DNA of 64,000 nt from Gammaproteobacteria bacterium (GCA_021773555.1 JAJFKA010000124.1:62001-126000), one strand, 5' to 3'. Positions 1 through 9,213 are shown, numbered from the stretch's first letter. The notes: a model not told the origin generated them from the sequence alone. Made by a program: numbers and translations.

Positions 1-1
1 C

Positions 2-169
2 TTAAATCGCAAAATCCGTGATTCACGTCTGTTTTTTGAGGCGAGTCCGGGCGCAGACCGCGGGGCATTCGAACTCAAATCGACGCAACTAAAATCGGAA
101 TTGTCCGTGCTCGTATCGAAACGCAGCAAAATTGTTGAAGGCACTGTTTCGCTACTGACGATGCACTAG
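2..169 (+). CDS. C-terminal end of an unidentified protein (partial)
   Basis: An open frame enters from the left edge and stops at TAG 167-169. It gives 55 residues ending in VSLLTMH, rich in Lys, Arg and Ser with no cysteine. No family motif is recognisable in the fragment. Its stop lies about 70 bases before the CinA-like gene on the same strand, so it could be co-transcribed. The frame being open from the edge is the only support, and at this length that could occur by chance. Confidence 0.4.
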   Translation, partial: LNRKIRDSRLFFEASPGADRGAFELKSTQLKSELSVLVSKRSKIVEGTVSLLTMH

Positions 170-239
170 CACCCCCCCTACCCCACAAACCCTGTTTCTG
201 CCAGTATTACCACTCCGTACCTATTCTGGAGTGACCATC

Positions 240-725
240 TTGAGCTTTGCAAATTCTGCACTGGCAGTGGGCGAGCTGTTAAAGCACCGCCGCGAAACTG
301 TCGCGGTGGCCGAATCATCCACCGGTGGGCTGATCTCAGCCAGTCTGCTATCGATCCCCGGGGCTTCTGCCTATTATGCGGGTGGTACCGTTGTCTATAC
401 CCGCGCTTCCCGCAAAATTTTTCTGGATCTGCCGGTTGAGGAACTTAAAAAACTCAAACCGATGACCGAGGAAATGGCTATGGTTTTTGCAGAGTCCATT
501 CGCCGAACGCTGGACAGTACCTGGGGGATATCCGAGTTAGGCGCAGCTGGACCAACCGGCACACCTTACGGCTATGATGCAGGCACCAGTGTTATCGCTG
601 TATCCGGTCCAAACCCCCTGAGCGAGACCGTGGTGACGGGTGACAGTGATCGTGGCCGAAACATGTTGGCCTTTTCCGAGGCTGCAATTGCCTTGTTGCA
701 GCGTGCCATTGAGGAAGCGCAATGA
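240..725 (+). CDS. CinA-like nicotinamide-nucleotide amidohydrolase (PncC type)
   Basis: This is a stand-alone CinA C-terminal domain of about 161 residues, the usual length of PncC/YgaD proteins, which deamidate NMN to nicotinic acid mononucleotide in pyridine nucleotide salvage. The signature VAVAESSTGGLISASLL near the N-terminus matches the family's AESCTGG block with Ser in place of Cys. The GGVxY-like stretch and the later GAAGPTG loop are also present. I place the start at TTG 240 because GGAG at 228-231 sits eight bases upstream; the in-frame GTG at 231 overlaps that ribosome site. The stop overlaps the next start by four bases (ATGA), so the two genes are translationally coupled. The family is fairly sure, the exact substrate less so. 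Confidence 0.8.
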   Translation: MSFANSALAVGELLKHRRETVAVAESSTGGLISASLLSIPGASAYYAGGTVVYTRASRKIFLDLPVEELKKLKPMTEEMAMVFAESIRRTLDSTWGISELGAAGPTGTPYGYDAGTSVIAVSGPNPLSETVVTGDSDRGRNMLAFSEAAIALLQRAIEEAQ

Positions 726-1519
726 AGACTGCAACAACACTGTTTGAAGTCGAGGACCACGTCGCCTGGATCACCCTGAACCGACCCGAGGCCATGAATT
801 CGTTGAATCCCGAGCTTCGCTGGCAAATTTCCCAACACATGGATGAAGTGGAACACAATGATGATATCTGGGTGGCGGTGATCACCGGTGCGGGTGATCG
901 AGCTTTTTGTGCCGGCGCTGACCTGAAACACCGTGCACGTGAGCGCGATGCTACCCCAGCCGAAAGACTACACTGGAATAAGCTTGGTCTTGAGACGACG
1001 CACATCATTGAACGCTGGTATTTCCCCAAACCGGTCATTGCTATGGTCAACGGTTATGCCCTGGGAGGCGGTCTCGAAATCGCCATGGCCTGCGACATTA
1101 TTGTTGCCGCGGAACATGCAGAGTTTGGTTTGCCGGAACCGCGCCGTGGGCTTATTGCAGGGTCAGCCGGTGTACACCGCCTGCCCCGGCTGATTGGATT
1201 AAAGCCAGCGATGGGTTACATGCTAACGGGTCGGCACATGTCTGCTGACCGGGCTTTTCAACTCGGTCTTGTCAACGAGGTTGTTCCGTCAACTGAACTT
1301 AAAGAGACTGTCGATGGATATGTACGCGATATCCTTCGTTGCGCACCATTGGCCGTGCGCTCGACCAAAGAGGTTGCGATGCGTGGGCTGGATCATCCAC
1401 TCCCACAAGCCTACTACACACGTTATGAGGCAGAGGTAAAACGCGTACAAAGTGATGACGCCGTCGAAGGACCGAGGGCATTCGCAGAAAAACGAACACC
1501 GAACTGGAAAGCGAGGTAG
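722..1519 (+). CDS. Enoyl-CoA hydratase/isomerase family protein
   Basis: A 265-residue crotonase-fold protein of standard length. The oxyanion-hole and CoA-binding segments are clear: GAGDRAFCAGADLK near residue 60 and NGYALGGGLEIAMACD near residue 105. Both glutamates used by classical enoyl-CoA hydratases are in place, one in GGGLE and one in FGLPEPRRGL, so real hydration of an enoyl-CoA is likely. It acts in the cytoplasm, in fatty-acid or amino-acid beta-oxidation. The ATG overlaps the stop of the CinA-like gene by four bases. The substrate chain length cannot be told from the sequence. Confidence 0.85.
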   Translation: MKTATTLFEVEDHVAWITLNRPEAMNSLNPELRWQISQHMDEVEHNDDIWVAVITGAGDRAFCAGADLKHRARERDATPAERLHWNKLGLETTHIIERWYFPKPVIAMVNGYALGGGLEIAMACDIIVAAEHAEFGLPEPRRGLIAGSAGVHRLPRLIGLKPAMGYMLTGRHMSADRAFQLGLVNEVVPSTELKETVDGYVRDILRCAPLAVRSTKEVAMRGLDHPLPQAYYTRYEAEVKRVQSDDAVEGPRAFAEKRTPNWKAR

Positions 1520-1530
1520 CGAACAACAGA

Positions 1531-2598
1531 TCAGTGGTTCAAGCGGTAGGGTGTCATGTCCATGCCAAACATACCATATCGCGCTTCGACCCCCGCAATC
1601 GTCTCGGCGCACCAGTAATCTGAACCCGGCTGCGGAAACCCAAGTACTGCGCGTTGGTCCAGACTTGACGCGGCAATCAGCTTCTCCAGGTGCTTGTTGT
1701 CGCGGTAAGCTTTCCAGGCCCAGCCCACATGCAGGGTACTGATCCACTCACAGTGAGCGCGCCGGTAGGTAATGTTCTGGACCAATCGACGGGTGCCTGC
1801 ATTCATCGGGGTACCACGGTGCCAGGTATCGTGTCGATAAAACAGGATGTCCCCAGGCGCAAACCGGGTGTAGCGCTCCCGTTCATAGAGCGAGGCTCGC
1901 CACTCAGCAAGGTGGGGGCGTTCGTCAGCAAAGTAGGCTTCTGCGCTCACCCGATCATTCACATATCGAAGGTCACCAATTCCGGGTGAATCGACAATAG
2001 GCCACCGATACGCCGGATCATCTTCACCCAGCCTTGGTACTACGGCGCTCGCCCCGCCCGTCTGTTCAACATTATCCAGATACAGAATCATCTCGACCGC
2101 CTCGGGTCTGTGCCACGGGGCAGGATGGGCAAGCGTATGGTTTGGATAGTCAACATGAATGCGCTGGTCGAGATTATCCTGCTCTCCTGATTTTCCTTCC
2201 CGGCCATACTTAGGCCAGAGATCAGACTGCGTCAGCCGCAGATTCGGAACTTCCTCACCTAACAATTGCGCTGTGGCTGACAGTATATTTTCGTGGAGGG
2301 TAACCCGGTTAAGCGCCTGAACCTGAGAAGGAAATGTCAGTTGACCGCCGCTACCGAAATCCGTGATCGCGGCTGCATCCGGAGAACCAGGAGGTGGGCT
2401 GATCCTGCCTGCATGATCCTTGAGTTCTGCCAGCAGGTCAGCAGGCAGAATGCCACTGACGAACGTAAAGCCCTGGTTACGCCAACTTGCCACCTGAATA
2501 TCCCTGAGCACTGAATCCTTGCCTTCGGCTCCCGGGATCTGACCGGGGGTTGCCACTAGCCATTTTTCTTCAATCGGGTTCGTTTGCTTACCAGTCAT
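1531..2598 (-). CDS. Phytanoyl-CoA dioxygenase (PhyH) family protein
   Basis: An Fe(II)/2-oxoglutarate oxygenase of about 355 residues. The iron facial triad is visible: RIHVDYPNH gives the HxD pair and HDTWHRGTPMNAGTRR gives the distal His plus the 2-oxoglutarate-binding Arg. WKAYRDNKHLEKLI follows in the C-terminal part. The start is ATG 2598 (MTGKQ), preceded by AAGAGA; a longer frame up to 2733 would run into the upstream pabB-like gene. It lies 52 bases after that gene on the same strand and may be the last member of the run. The substrate is unknown: the family ranges from phytanoyl-CoA to free small molecules. Confidence 0.8.
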   Translation of the reverse strand: MTGKQTNPIEEKWLVATPGQIPGAEGKDSVLRDIQVASWRNQGFTFVSGILPADLLAELKDHAGRISPPPGSPDAAAITDFGSGGQLTFPSQVQALNRVTLHENILSATAQLLGEEVPNLRLTQSDLWPKYGREGKSGEQDNLDQRIHVDYPNHTLAHPAPWHRPEAVEMILYLDNVEQTGGASAVVPRLGEDDPAYRWPIVDSPGIGDLRYVNDRVSAEAYFADERPHLAEWRASLYERERYTRFAPGDILFYRHDTWHRGTPMNAGTRRLVQNITYRRAHCEWISTLHVGWAWKAYRDNKHLEKLIAASSLDQRAVLGFPQPGSDYWCAETIAGVEARYGMFGMDMTPYRLNH

Positions 2599-2650
2599 CG
2601 TTAATCTCTTGTCGTTCAAAAAAAGCGTGTGCGTATCACCAGCGTTCAGG

Positions 2651-4360
2651 TTATCGCTCGTAAACACCCTCACGCAATCCACGCAAGCTGTTTGATACAA
2701 AAATTCGCTCGGCTCGCGCGATGTCTGCCACATGCAGGACCCGTTCTTCCACCCTCCCCTGATCCAGCATCAGCTGACGATAGGTTCCGGCTAACAAACC
2801 AGAGGTTTGTACAGGTGTATACAGGCGACCTTCCAACTGCAGGTAAAGGTTGTAAATGGACGTTTCGGTCAGTTCCTCCTGCTCATTCCAGAAAATGACA
2901 TCATCCACGTCGCGCCCGGCAAGTGCCACATCGTAGTGCTGACGCCGGCTTGTTTTGTGGAAGAGAAACAGGTTGTCGCGGTGCACCGGTGACGCAGCCA
3001 GCTTCAGCGATACAGCACCCGAAGTTTCTGGCAGCTCAGCGGTCTCAATACGAATCTCGCCAGGTCTTGAAACGCTTAATCTGACCCGCTGGACTGTTTC
3101 CGCCGAGTACGTCTCAAGGCATTGTCTGATCTGGGCTTCACTGACCATAAAATTGAAGTATCCGACTGATCCCAGCAGTCTGGCCAGGTGATAGTCCACT
3201 CTTGCGAATCCCTGCGCAGGATCAAAGCGCATGGTTTCAAAAAGTTCGAAGTCTGCCGACACCGATGTCAGCACCCGTGCTTTCACCTGGCATTCGAGCC
3301 ACTCATCGTCCGGCCTGGAATCCCAGACAATACCGCCACCGATCCCATAACTCGCCTGATCACGTTTCTTGTCCAGGGTCAGTGTGCGAATCGCAACGTT
3401 AAACGTCGCGCAACGGCCTGGCCGGACGATCCCGACTGCACCGGTATAGATCCCACGGGGAGCGTTTTCCAGTTGTTTAATAATTTCCATGGCTCTGACC
3501 TTCGGAGCTCCGATCACGGAGGCACAGGGAAACAGCGCGGTAAAAATATCCACAAGATTCGAATCGGTGCGCGCAGTGATCTTTGAAGATTGCTGCCAGA
3601 CCGTTGGAAATCGAGTGACGTCAAATAGTGATTCGACCTGAACCGAACCGGTAACTGCTACCTTCGCGAGATCGTTGCGCAACATGTCCACGATCATCAG
3701 ATTTTCGGCACGCTCCTTTACCGATTCAAGCAGTTGATTTTTTAGCTGTTCATCCTCAGCCGGAAATCGCCCCCGAGGACGTGTCCCTTTCATGGGTTCC
3801 GTGGTGATGACCTTGTCCTGTAACGCAAAGAACAACTCCGGAGATACACTGCAAATCGCCAGATCACGAGTTTCGATGAACGTGGCATATGGGGATGGTT
3901 GTGCGCGAACCAGTATGTTGAAAACCTGTTCAGGATCGACCAGTAAATCAAGTGTTAGCTGATGGGTGTAATTTACCTGGTAAACATCGCCACTGGACAA
4001 CCAGCTTTTAATTCGATTGAAGCCCGCCTCATAGCCAATCCGGTCGAGATTACGAGATGTAATCTTCAGATTTTCCCCGCTTGAATCGAACTCCGGCGAT
4101 GACTCGATTGCAGGGTTCTCAAAGATTCCGAACTGACACAGGGGCAGATATCCAGGCGCGTGTGTCTCAAGAGCTGGATCAAATGCGACAGCAGCCTCAT
4201 AACCGACAAATCCAACCGCCCAATAACCCCTGGATGTCAGGTCATCAACCGCGCGCAAGGTCGGGATAACTTCATCCATATTCGCGGCTGTGATCAATTT
4301 TACGGGATGACGAAAGCGCAACCAGCTTGATGAATCCACATCAAAGGCGAGTGCCGTCAT
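2651..4360 (-). CDS. Fused aminodeoxychorismate synthase component I / aminodeoxychorismate lyase
   Basis: A 569-residue fusion for p-aminobenzoate synthesis in folate metabolism. Residues about 1-365 are a chorismate-binding PabB domain: GDVYQVNYTHQL at 124, SPELFFAL, TTEPMKGTRPRG with the reactive Lys at 191, LMIVDMLRNDLAK at 221, and FPCASVIGAPKVRAMEII at 277. Residues about 370-569 are a class IV aminotransferase (PabC) domain with PLP Lys 469 in FHKTSRR and the downstream WNEQEELTETSIYN. No pabA glutaminase lies nearby, so ammonia delivery depends on a PabA elsewhere. The start is ATG 4360, 22 bases after the permease gene; a longer frame would overlap that gene by over 200 bases. Confidence 0.9.
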   Translation of the reverse strand: MTALAFDVDSSSWLRFRHPVKLITAANMDEVIPTLRAVDDLTSRGYWAVGFVGYEAAVAFDPALETHAPGYLPLCQFGIFENPAIESSPEFDSSGENLKITSRNLDRIGYEAGFNRIKSWLSSGDVYQVNYTHQLTLDLLVDPEQVFNILVRAQPSPYATFIETRDLAICSVSPELFFALQDKVITTEPMKGTRPRGRFPAEDEQLKNQLLESVKERAENLMIVDMLRNDLAKVAVTGSVQVESLFDVTRFPTVWQQSSKITARTDSNLVDIFTALFPCASVIGAPKVRAMEIIKQLENAPRGIYTGAVGIVRPGRCATFNVAIRTLTLDKKRDQASYGIGGGIVWDSRPDDEWLECQVKARVLTSVSADFELFETMRFDPAQGFARVDYHLARLLGSVGYFNFMVSEAQIRQCLETYSAETVQRVRLSVSRPGEIRIETAELPETSGAVSLKLAASPVHRDNLFLFHKTSRRQHYDVALAGRDVDDVIFWNEQEELTETSIYNLYLQLEGRLYTPVQTSGLLAGTYRQLMLDQGRVEERVLHVADIARAERIFVSNSLRGLREGVYER

Positions 4361-4382
4361 GTTGGTGTCTGAAACCACCCGC

Positions 4383-5207
4383 TCAGTTGCCTGTTGAGGT
4401 GTAATGACGAACGCCCCTACTAAATGCGAGGATCGCTGCAGCGAGAAAAAGGTAACCCGCAACCGGCGCCAGCAGTTGAAAAAGCCGGCTGGAGCCGAGC
4501 GGATCGGTTTTGTCGAGCAGCAGCAGGATCGGAAAATAGGCGACACAGGCAAGTGGCACGACATAGGTAAAAAACTTTCGAAACCAGTCGTCATAGATGG
4601 ACAGCGGGTACTGACTCGATTCAACCCCGCCGTAAGTTAGTGTATTCATCACCTCAAGGGATTCCACTGTCCAGAAACTCAAAGCCGCCTGGAACACAAA
4701 CAAGCCGAGAAAAAGGCAGGTACCTCCGATAATGGTGTAAATCAGAAATACAATCATCGGCCATTCCAGATCAATACCCAGATCAGTCAACGCCCAGACC
4801 ATGACGATCAATCCCTGGACCAGCCTGCCCAAGCGCCTGATAGCAAGTTCGTGGGCGAGCAACTGGAGAATCAAGCCACGCGGGCGGACCAGCAACCGAT
4901 CAAAATTACCCGTTCGTACATAATCCACGCCGAAGTGGTCGAATCCCGTGGCCATTCCATCGGCAACGGCGAATCCGACGTTGACCACGCCATAAAACAG
5001 GCAGACCTCGGAGAGACTCCAGTGCGGCAGCGAACCAAACCGCGTGAACAAGGCCCAGATGCCAAGAATTTCGATGGCCGTGCCAGCCAGCTGACCTGCT
5101 GCACTCAAGCCAAACGATAACTTGTACTGCATTTGTGCCTTAATGGAGGACAAGGCCAGACGCCAGTACATTAGCCAGGGTCCCGGACCCCGATAGGCGT
5201 TATCCAC
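4383..5207 (-). CDS. ABC-2 type transporter permease (second permease)
   Basis: An inner-membrane protein of 274 residues with about six hydrophobic segments, belonging to the ABC-2 permease group typified by COG3694. Recognisable are the FGxxxxxWSLxEVCLFYGVVN region, the RPRGLILQLLAHE loop and a hydrophobic C-terminus. The GTG start at 5207 overlaps the stop of the upstream permease by eight bases (GTGGATAA), so the two are translationally coupled. With its neighbours it forms a complete exporter of one ATPase and two different permeases. The cargo is unknown. Confidence 0.8.
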   Translation of the reverse strand: MDNAYRGPGPWLMYWRLALSSIKAQMQYKLSFGLSAAGQLAGTAIEILGIWALFTRFGSLPHWSLSEVCLFYGVVNVGFAVADGMATGFDHFGVDYVRTGNFDRLLVRPRGLILQLLAHELAIRRLGRLVQGLIVMVWALTDLGIDLEWPMIVFLIYTIIGGTCLFLGLFVFQAALSFWTVESLEVMNTLTYGGVESSQYPLSIYDDWFRKFFTYVVPLACVAYFPILLLLDKTDPLGSSRLFQLLAPVAGYLFLAAAILAFSRGVRHYTSTGN

Positions 5208-6018
5208 CCTGCACCACCACCCGATGCATGCTGCTCGCCAGTAACCGTCGACCCAGAAAAATAAACACTGCCGACCAGATTAACTGATGCAGAATATCCG
5301 GCCCGGCTTCAAGCGCAGGAATGTTGCCCGTGTATATCCTGAACGGAACATCAACGAGACCACGAAATGGCTGCAGTGACAGGAATCCCTGTGTCCAATC
5401 AGGGAACAGTGGCAGCGGCACAACCATGCCGGAAAAAATCATCGTGAAGGAAGGCAGTATCCTATTCAGGCCATCGCCCGAAATCGTCCAAACCAGAATC
5501 ACATGCATGATCATGGTAAAGCTGCAGGCCAGCAGTAGCGCACAGACCAGTGAAAGTAAAAATACGCAGGTCACAACAAGGCCGCCTGGCGCTGCCAGCG
5601 CCCACTCATCAAAACCCGCCAGTGGCAGCAGTAGTAGCGCAAAGATGAGCATGGGAATTGACCGCAAAGTCGTCGTTGCAGTGCGTAGCGCAATTGTTCG
5701 ACAAAACCAGAAACTGTAAAGGTCCAGCGGCCTGACCAGTTCATAGGAGATGCCGCCGTTTGTGATCATGGCTTCCAGTTCCTTGTCCACCGACCAGGGC
5801 AACATGCCAAGCAACGCCTGCCCGAGCCAGATGTAAGACACCACTTCAACCAGTTTCATGGGCTGTGGTTCGGTACTGACCGCGAAAAACGCGGACATTA
5901 CCATGATCTTGATTGCTCCCCAGAACAGCTGTGTGACAAATCCGGCTATCGCCGCCGCGCGATACTGTAAAAGCGTGCGGTATCGCGCGCTGATGACTGA
6001 CCAATAGGCATTAAACAT
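5200..6018 (-). CDS. ABC-2 type transporter permease (first permease)
   Basis: A 272-residue inner-membrane protein with about six hydrophobic stretches, resembling COG4587-type permeases. SYIWLGQALLGMLPW and MITNGGISYELVRPLDLY are characteristic of that group. The start is ATG 6018, whose sequence ATGTTTAA contains the stop of the ATPase gene, so translation is coupled. A longer frame to 6090 would overlap the ATPase more deeply and has no support. It probably pairs with the following permease to form the membrane channel. Known relatives are reported to export dyes or toxic compounds, but this cargo is unknown. Confidence 0.8.
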   Translation of the reverse strand: MFNAYWSVISARYRTLLQYRAAAIAGFVTQLFWGAIKIMVMSAFFAVSTEPQPMKLVEVVSYIWLGQALLGMLPWSVDKELEAMITNGGISYELVRPLDLYSFWFCRTIALRTATTTLRSIPMLIFALLLLPLAGFDEWALAAPGGLVVTCVFLLSLVCALLLACSFTMIMHVILVWTISGDGLNRILPSFTMIFSGMVVPLPLFPDWTQGFLSLQPFRGLVDVPFRIYTGNIPALEAGPDILHQLIWSAVFIFLGRRLLASSMHRVVVQGG

Positions 6019-7039
6019 CGCTGACCTTATCGACTCTGGTGTCGCCATACAGTTGTGCGATGAGTTCCTCAATCGGTGGATTCTCAACAAACAGATCCTT
6101 GACCGCGAACCGAGAACTGATGTGATGAATCAAATCAGTGGTGGTAATTTTCCCAGGATCGAAAGCCAGGTGAAGGGTGTTCCCCTCGTGACCGACCACC
6201 CTCACTGTTTTTTCAGTCAGCACTTGTCCAGAATCCAGCATTGATATCGACACGGGATTGTCTGCAAATTCAACCTTTAATCGCCGCTCCGGATTGATTT
6301 TCCTGCGCAGACCGGCAAGATCACCATCATTCAGGATTGTACCGGCGCCGATAACAACAATTCGCCGGCAAAGGGCTTCGATGTCATCCATATCATGGGT
6401 GGTCAGGATGACTGTCACACCGTGCTGTTGATTCAGCTGCCTGACGAATTCTCGAACCGCAAGTTTCGACACTGCATCGAGTCCAATGGTAGGTTCATCA
6501 AGAAACAGGATCGAGGGTCGATGCAACAACGAGGCAACGAGGTCGCAGCGCATTCGTTGGCCAAGACTGAGCATGCGTACCGGAGTGTCGAGCACTGACT
6601 CAATATCCATCATGTGAATGAGTTCAGCGCTGCTCTCCCTGTAAACCTGCGGCGGTACACGATAGATATCCCGCAACAGTTCAAACGATTCGATCACCGG
6701 CAAATCCCACCAGAGCTGACTGCGCTGACCGAACACCACGCCAATATCGGCTACATGGTCGCGTCTTTGGCGCCAGGGTGTCCTGCCGTTTATCAGACAC
6801 TCACCGCTGGTGGGAACAAGGATGCCGGCCAGAATTTTAATCGTGGTCGACTTGCCCGCTCCATTGGGGCCAATGTAACCGACGAGTTCACCCGGATCGA
6901 TCGTAAAGCTCACGTTGTTCAGTGCATGAACTTCTGAATAGACCCGACTGAAAAGCCCACGTATCGCGCCTACCAGTCCCGGTTGGCGTTGCGCCACCGA
7001 GAACGTCTTGGATAGATCTTTAACAAGGATTTGCGACAT
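6011..7039 (-). CDS. ABC transporter ATP-binding protein (DrrA/COG4586-like exporter)
   Basis: A 342-residue cytoplasmic ATPase. Walker A is GYIGPNGAGKSTTIK, the Q-loop region is FGQRSQLWWDLP, the signature is LSLGQRMRCDLVASLL, Walker B is SILFLDEPTIGLD, and the switch His is in LTTHDMDDIEAL. The FGQRSQLWWDLP block and a C-terminal regulatory extension of roughly 90 residues match the COG4586 subfamily that works with two ABC-2 permeases. The start is ATG 7039 (MSQIL); a TTG at 7063 would add eight residues without better support. It heads the run ATPase, permease, permease, PabB-PabC, PhyH. Linkage of an exporter to aminobenzoate synthesis may be incidental. Confidence 0.85.
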   Translation of the reverse strand: MSQILVKDLSKTFSVAQRQPGLVGAIRGLFSRVYSEVHALNNVSFTIDPGELVGYIGPNGAGKSTTIKILAGILVPTSGECLINGRTPWRQRRDHVADIGVVFGQRSQLWWDLPVIESFELLRDIYRVPPQVYRESSAELIHMMDIESVLDTPVRMLSLGQRMRCDLVASLLHRPSILFLDEPTIGLDAVSKLAVREFVRQLNQQHGVTVILTTHDMDDIEALCRRIVVIGAGTILNDGDLAGLRRKINPERRLKVEFADNPVSISMLDSGQVLTEKTVRVVGHEGNTLHLAFDPGKITTTDLIHHISSRFAVKDLFVENPPIEELIAQLYGDTRVDKVSDV

Positions 7040-7143
7040 GAACCAGCCCGTATACTTCACCAAGGGATCGGCTTCCCTAACGGACGCGAATTCTACATTT
7101 TTGCTACCATGGAAGGAACATCAGATCAGGGCGGCGGCAGCAG

Positions 7144-7812
7144 ATGGTGCAACTTAATACGGACTTTAGTCAACGCGTTGTGATCAATACAACGGAAATT
7201 CCCTGGCAGGATTCACCAATGCAGGGTGTGCAAAGACGCATGCTCGACCGGGACGGGAATGAGTCGGGTCGAGCGACCAGCATCGTGCGATATGCACCCG
7301 GGAGTCATTTTCCGGCGCATCAGCATCCGGGCGGTGAAGAGTTCCTGGTTCTGGACGGTATTTTTCAGGATGAACATGCTGACTATCCTGCTGGCTGTTA
7401 TGTGCGCAATCCACCGGAATCATCGCACACCCCGGGGTCTGCGATGGGCTGCACAATATTTGTGAAGCTCTGGCAGTTTGATCCTGCTGACCGAACGCAA
7501 GTGTGCGTTCAAACGCAACTTGGCACACCGGCTGGACAGATTACGGACGTGACACCTGGCACTCTGCCGCTCTATGAAGACGCCGCTGAAAACGTTCGAA
7601 TCGAATGTTGGTCTGCGGGATCATCCGCTGTCCTGCGCCCGGAAGGTGGTCTGGAAATACTGGTGCTCAGCGGTGAATTCCGGGCATTTGGCCAACAGTG
7701 CGGCGAGTTAACCTGGTTGCGACTGCCTGACGGTGAACAGCTGTCAATATCCGTCAGCGAATCCGGTGCTGCAGTGTGGATAAAGGAAGGCCACCTGCGC
7801 CTTAAAACTTAA
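7144..7812 (+). CDS. ChrR-like cupin domain protein
   Basis: A 222-residue protein with two cupin-type halves. The N-terminal half carries FPAHQHPGGEEFLVLDGIFQDE at about residues 56-77, with the His, His, Glu metal ligands, then PPESSHTPGS, as in the C-terminal cupin of ChrR anti-sigma factors. There is no zinc-finger anti-sigma domain and no sigma factor next to it, so it is a free-standing cupin. It begins at ATG 7144, divergent from the exporter operon. A metal-binding or sensing role is likely; the ligand is unknown. Confidence 0.75.
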   Translation: MVQLNTDFSQRVVINTTEIPWQDSPMQGVQRRMLDRDGNESGRATSIVRYAPGSHFPAHQHPGGEEFLVLDGIFQDEHADYPAGCYVRNPPESSHTPGSAMGCTIFVKLWQFDPADRTQVCVQTQLGTPAGQITDVTPGTLPLYEDAAENVRIECWSAGSSAVLRPEGGLEILVLSGEFRAFGQQCGELTWLRLPDGEQLSISVSESGAAVWIKEGHLRLKT

Positions 7813-7819
7813 GGGCAAA

Positions 7820-9127
7820 TTAACGCTTATGCAGCCGTACCGGTAAAGCGGTGTATCCTTTGACGAAGGTTGAATAGGTTCGTTCCGGCTCCCCCACCAC
7901 CTCAACAAAATCAAAGCGCTTCATAATTTCTTCCCAGAGCACCCTGAGTTGCATTTCCGCGAGGCGGTTTCCCATGCAACGATGAATGCCAAATCCGAAT
8001 GACAAATGCTGACGGGCCTTCGGGCGATCAATCAGAAAGCGCCCTGCATCAGGTATGGCCGTTTCATCGCGGTTACCGGAGACATACCACATCACCAGTT
8101 TGTCCCCTGCCTTGATGTGCTTTCCGCCGACCACCGTATCCCTGACCGCAGTCCGGCGCATGTGTGCCAGCGGCGTTTGCCAGCGAATAATCTCGGACAC
8201 CATGTTGGGTATCAGTGAGACGTCGTTGCGAAGCTTCTCATACTCGGACGGATGCTGGTTGAGCGCAAGGACACCACCGGAAATTGAATTTCGAGTCGTA
8301 TCGTTGCCGCCAACGATCAGCAACAGCAGGTTACCCAGAAACTCAAACGGTGCCATATCCCGCGTGTCCTTGCCATGGGCGAGCATTGAAATCAGATCGT
8401 TGCCAGGCGGTCGCTTCACGCGATCGTTCCAGAGACGCGTGAAATATTCCAGGCACTCCAGTAGTTCTGCGCGACGTTCTTCTGGACTATTGACCACGAT
8501 CCCCGGTGCCGATGTCGCCACATCAGACCAGCGCGTCAGCTTGCGTCGATCCTCCAATGGGAAGTCAAACAGGATCGCCAGCATCTGCGTAGTGAGTTCG
8601 ATTGAAACCCGGTCTACCCAGTTAAATGTCTCACCCACGGGCAGGGAATCCAGTATTTTGCAGGCGCGTTCGCGGATCGTGCCTTCCATGGCGGCAAGAT
8701 TAGGTGGAGCGACGACACCGGTTACGGTGGCCCGCTGCAGATCGTGTTTCGGTGGGTCCATCGCAATGAACATGGAAAAACCACCAAATTGAGACTGCTG
8801 ACCCGCTGGTTGTTGTTCCTGCGGCGGCTGATCTGTGACCGGTTTCGGCACGGGATTGCCACCCAGTCCGCCAACGGTGATACCAGCAGCCGAGGAAAAC
8901 AGTTCGTGGTTGGTATCAACTTCAAAGATTTCTTTATATCGGGTCAGCGACCAGTACGGACCAAATGCACTGTCCGCGCAATAGTGCACGGGGTCCTCAG
9001 CACGCAAACGTTCAAAATAGCGCCAGTGTGCATCGCTCTGGAACAATGCTGGCTGAGCGACATTGATCGATTCAAGAGGTATATCGTAAGGATCAGGAAA
9101 TTCCTGTGTCAGCGGTTGTTCGCTCAT
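7820..9127 (-). CDS. Cytochrome P450, CYP153-like
   Basis: A complete 435-residue P450. The I-helix is LLIVGGNDTTRNSISGG, the ExxR is in VSEIIRWQTPLAHMRR, and the haem loop is FGFGIHRCMGNRLAEMQ with Cys 384. The stretches FIAMDPPKHDLQRATV, VVAPPNLAAMEG and SEIIRWQTPL resemble the CYP153 alkane and fatty-acid omega-hydroxylases as I remember them. Residues about 86-116 form a Pro/Gln-rich insertion (NPVPKPVTDQPPQEQQPAGQ) in the B-C region that CYP153A proteins lack. It needs a ferredoxin and reductase, neither of which is in the window. It probably starts a terminal oxidation that feeds beta-oxidation. Confidence 0.85.
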   Translation of the reverse strand: MSEQPLTQEFPDPYDIPLESINVAQPALFQSDAHWRYFERLRAEDPVHYCADSAFGPYWSLTRYKEIFEVDTNHELFSSAAGITVGGLGGNPVPKPVTDQPPQEQQPAGQQSQFGGFSMFIAMDPPKHDLQRATVTGVVAPPNLAAMEGTIRERACKILDSLPVGETFNWVDRVSIELTTQMLAILFDFPLEDRRKLTRWSDVATSAPGIVVNSPEERRAELLECLEYFTRLWNDRVKRPPGNDLISMLAHGKDTRDMAPFEFLGNLLLLIVGGNDTTRNSISGGVLALNQHPSEYEKLRNDVSLIPNMVSEIIRWQTPLAHMRRTAVRDTVVGGKHIKAGDKLVMWYVSGNRDETAIPDAGRFLIDRPKARQHLSFGFGIHRCMGNRLAEMQLRVLWEEIMKRFDFVEVVGEPERTYSTFVKGYTALPVRLHKR

Positions 9128-9213
9128 GTGCTTGCCCTGAGATTAACATTTGACGCCCAGCATAATAGCGCATTGCTGCGCCCTGGGGACAACAATGCCG
9201 CATCCGGTGCAGG

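Noticed and set aside
592-1050. Minus-strand frame of 152 residues opposite the first crotonase
   Set aside because: No family resemblance, wrong composition, and the plus-strand frames show clear CinA and crotonase motifs.
8055-8792. 245-residue open frame on the plus strand
   Set aside because: It is the antisense shadow of the P450, with Arg/Ser-rich composition and no family motif; the minus-strand gene has haem, ExxR and I-helix motifs.
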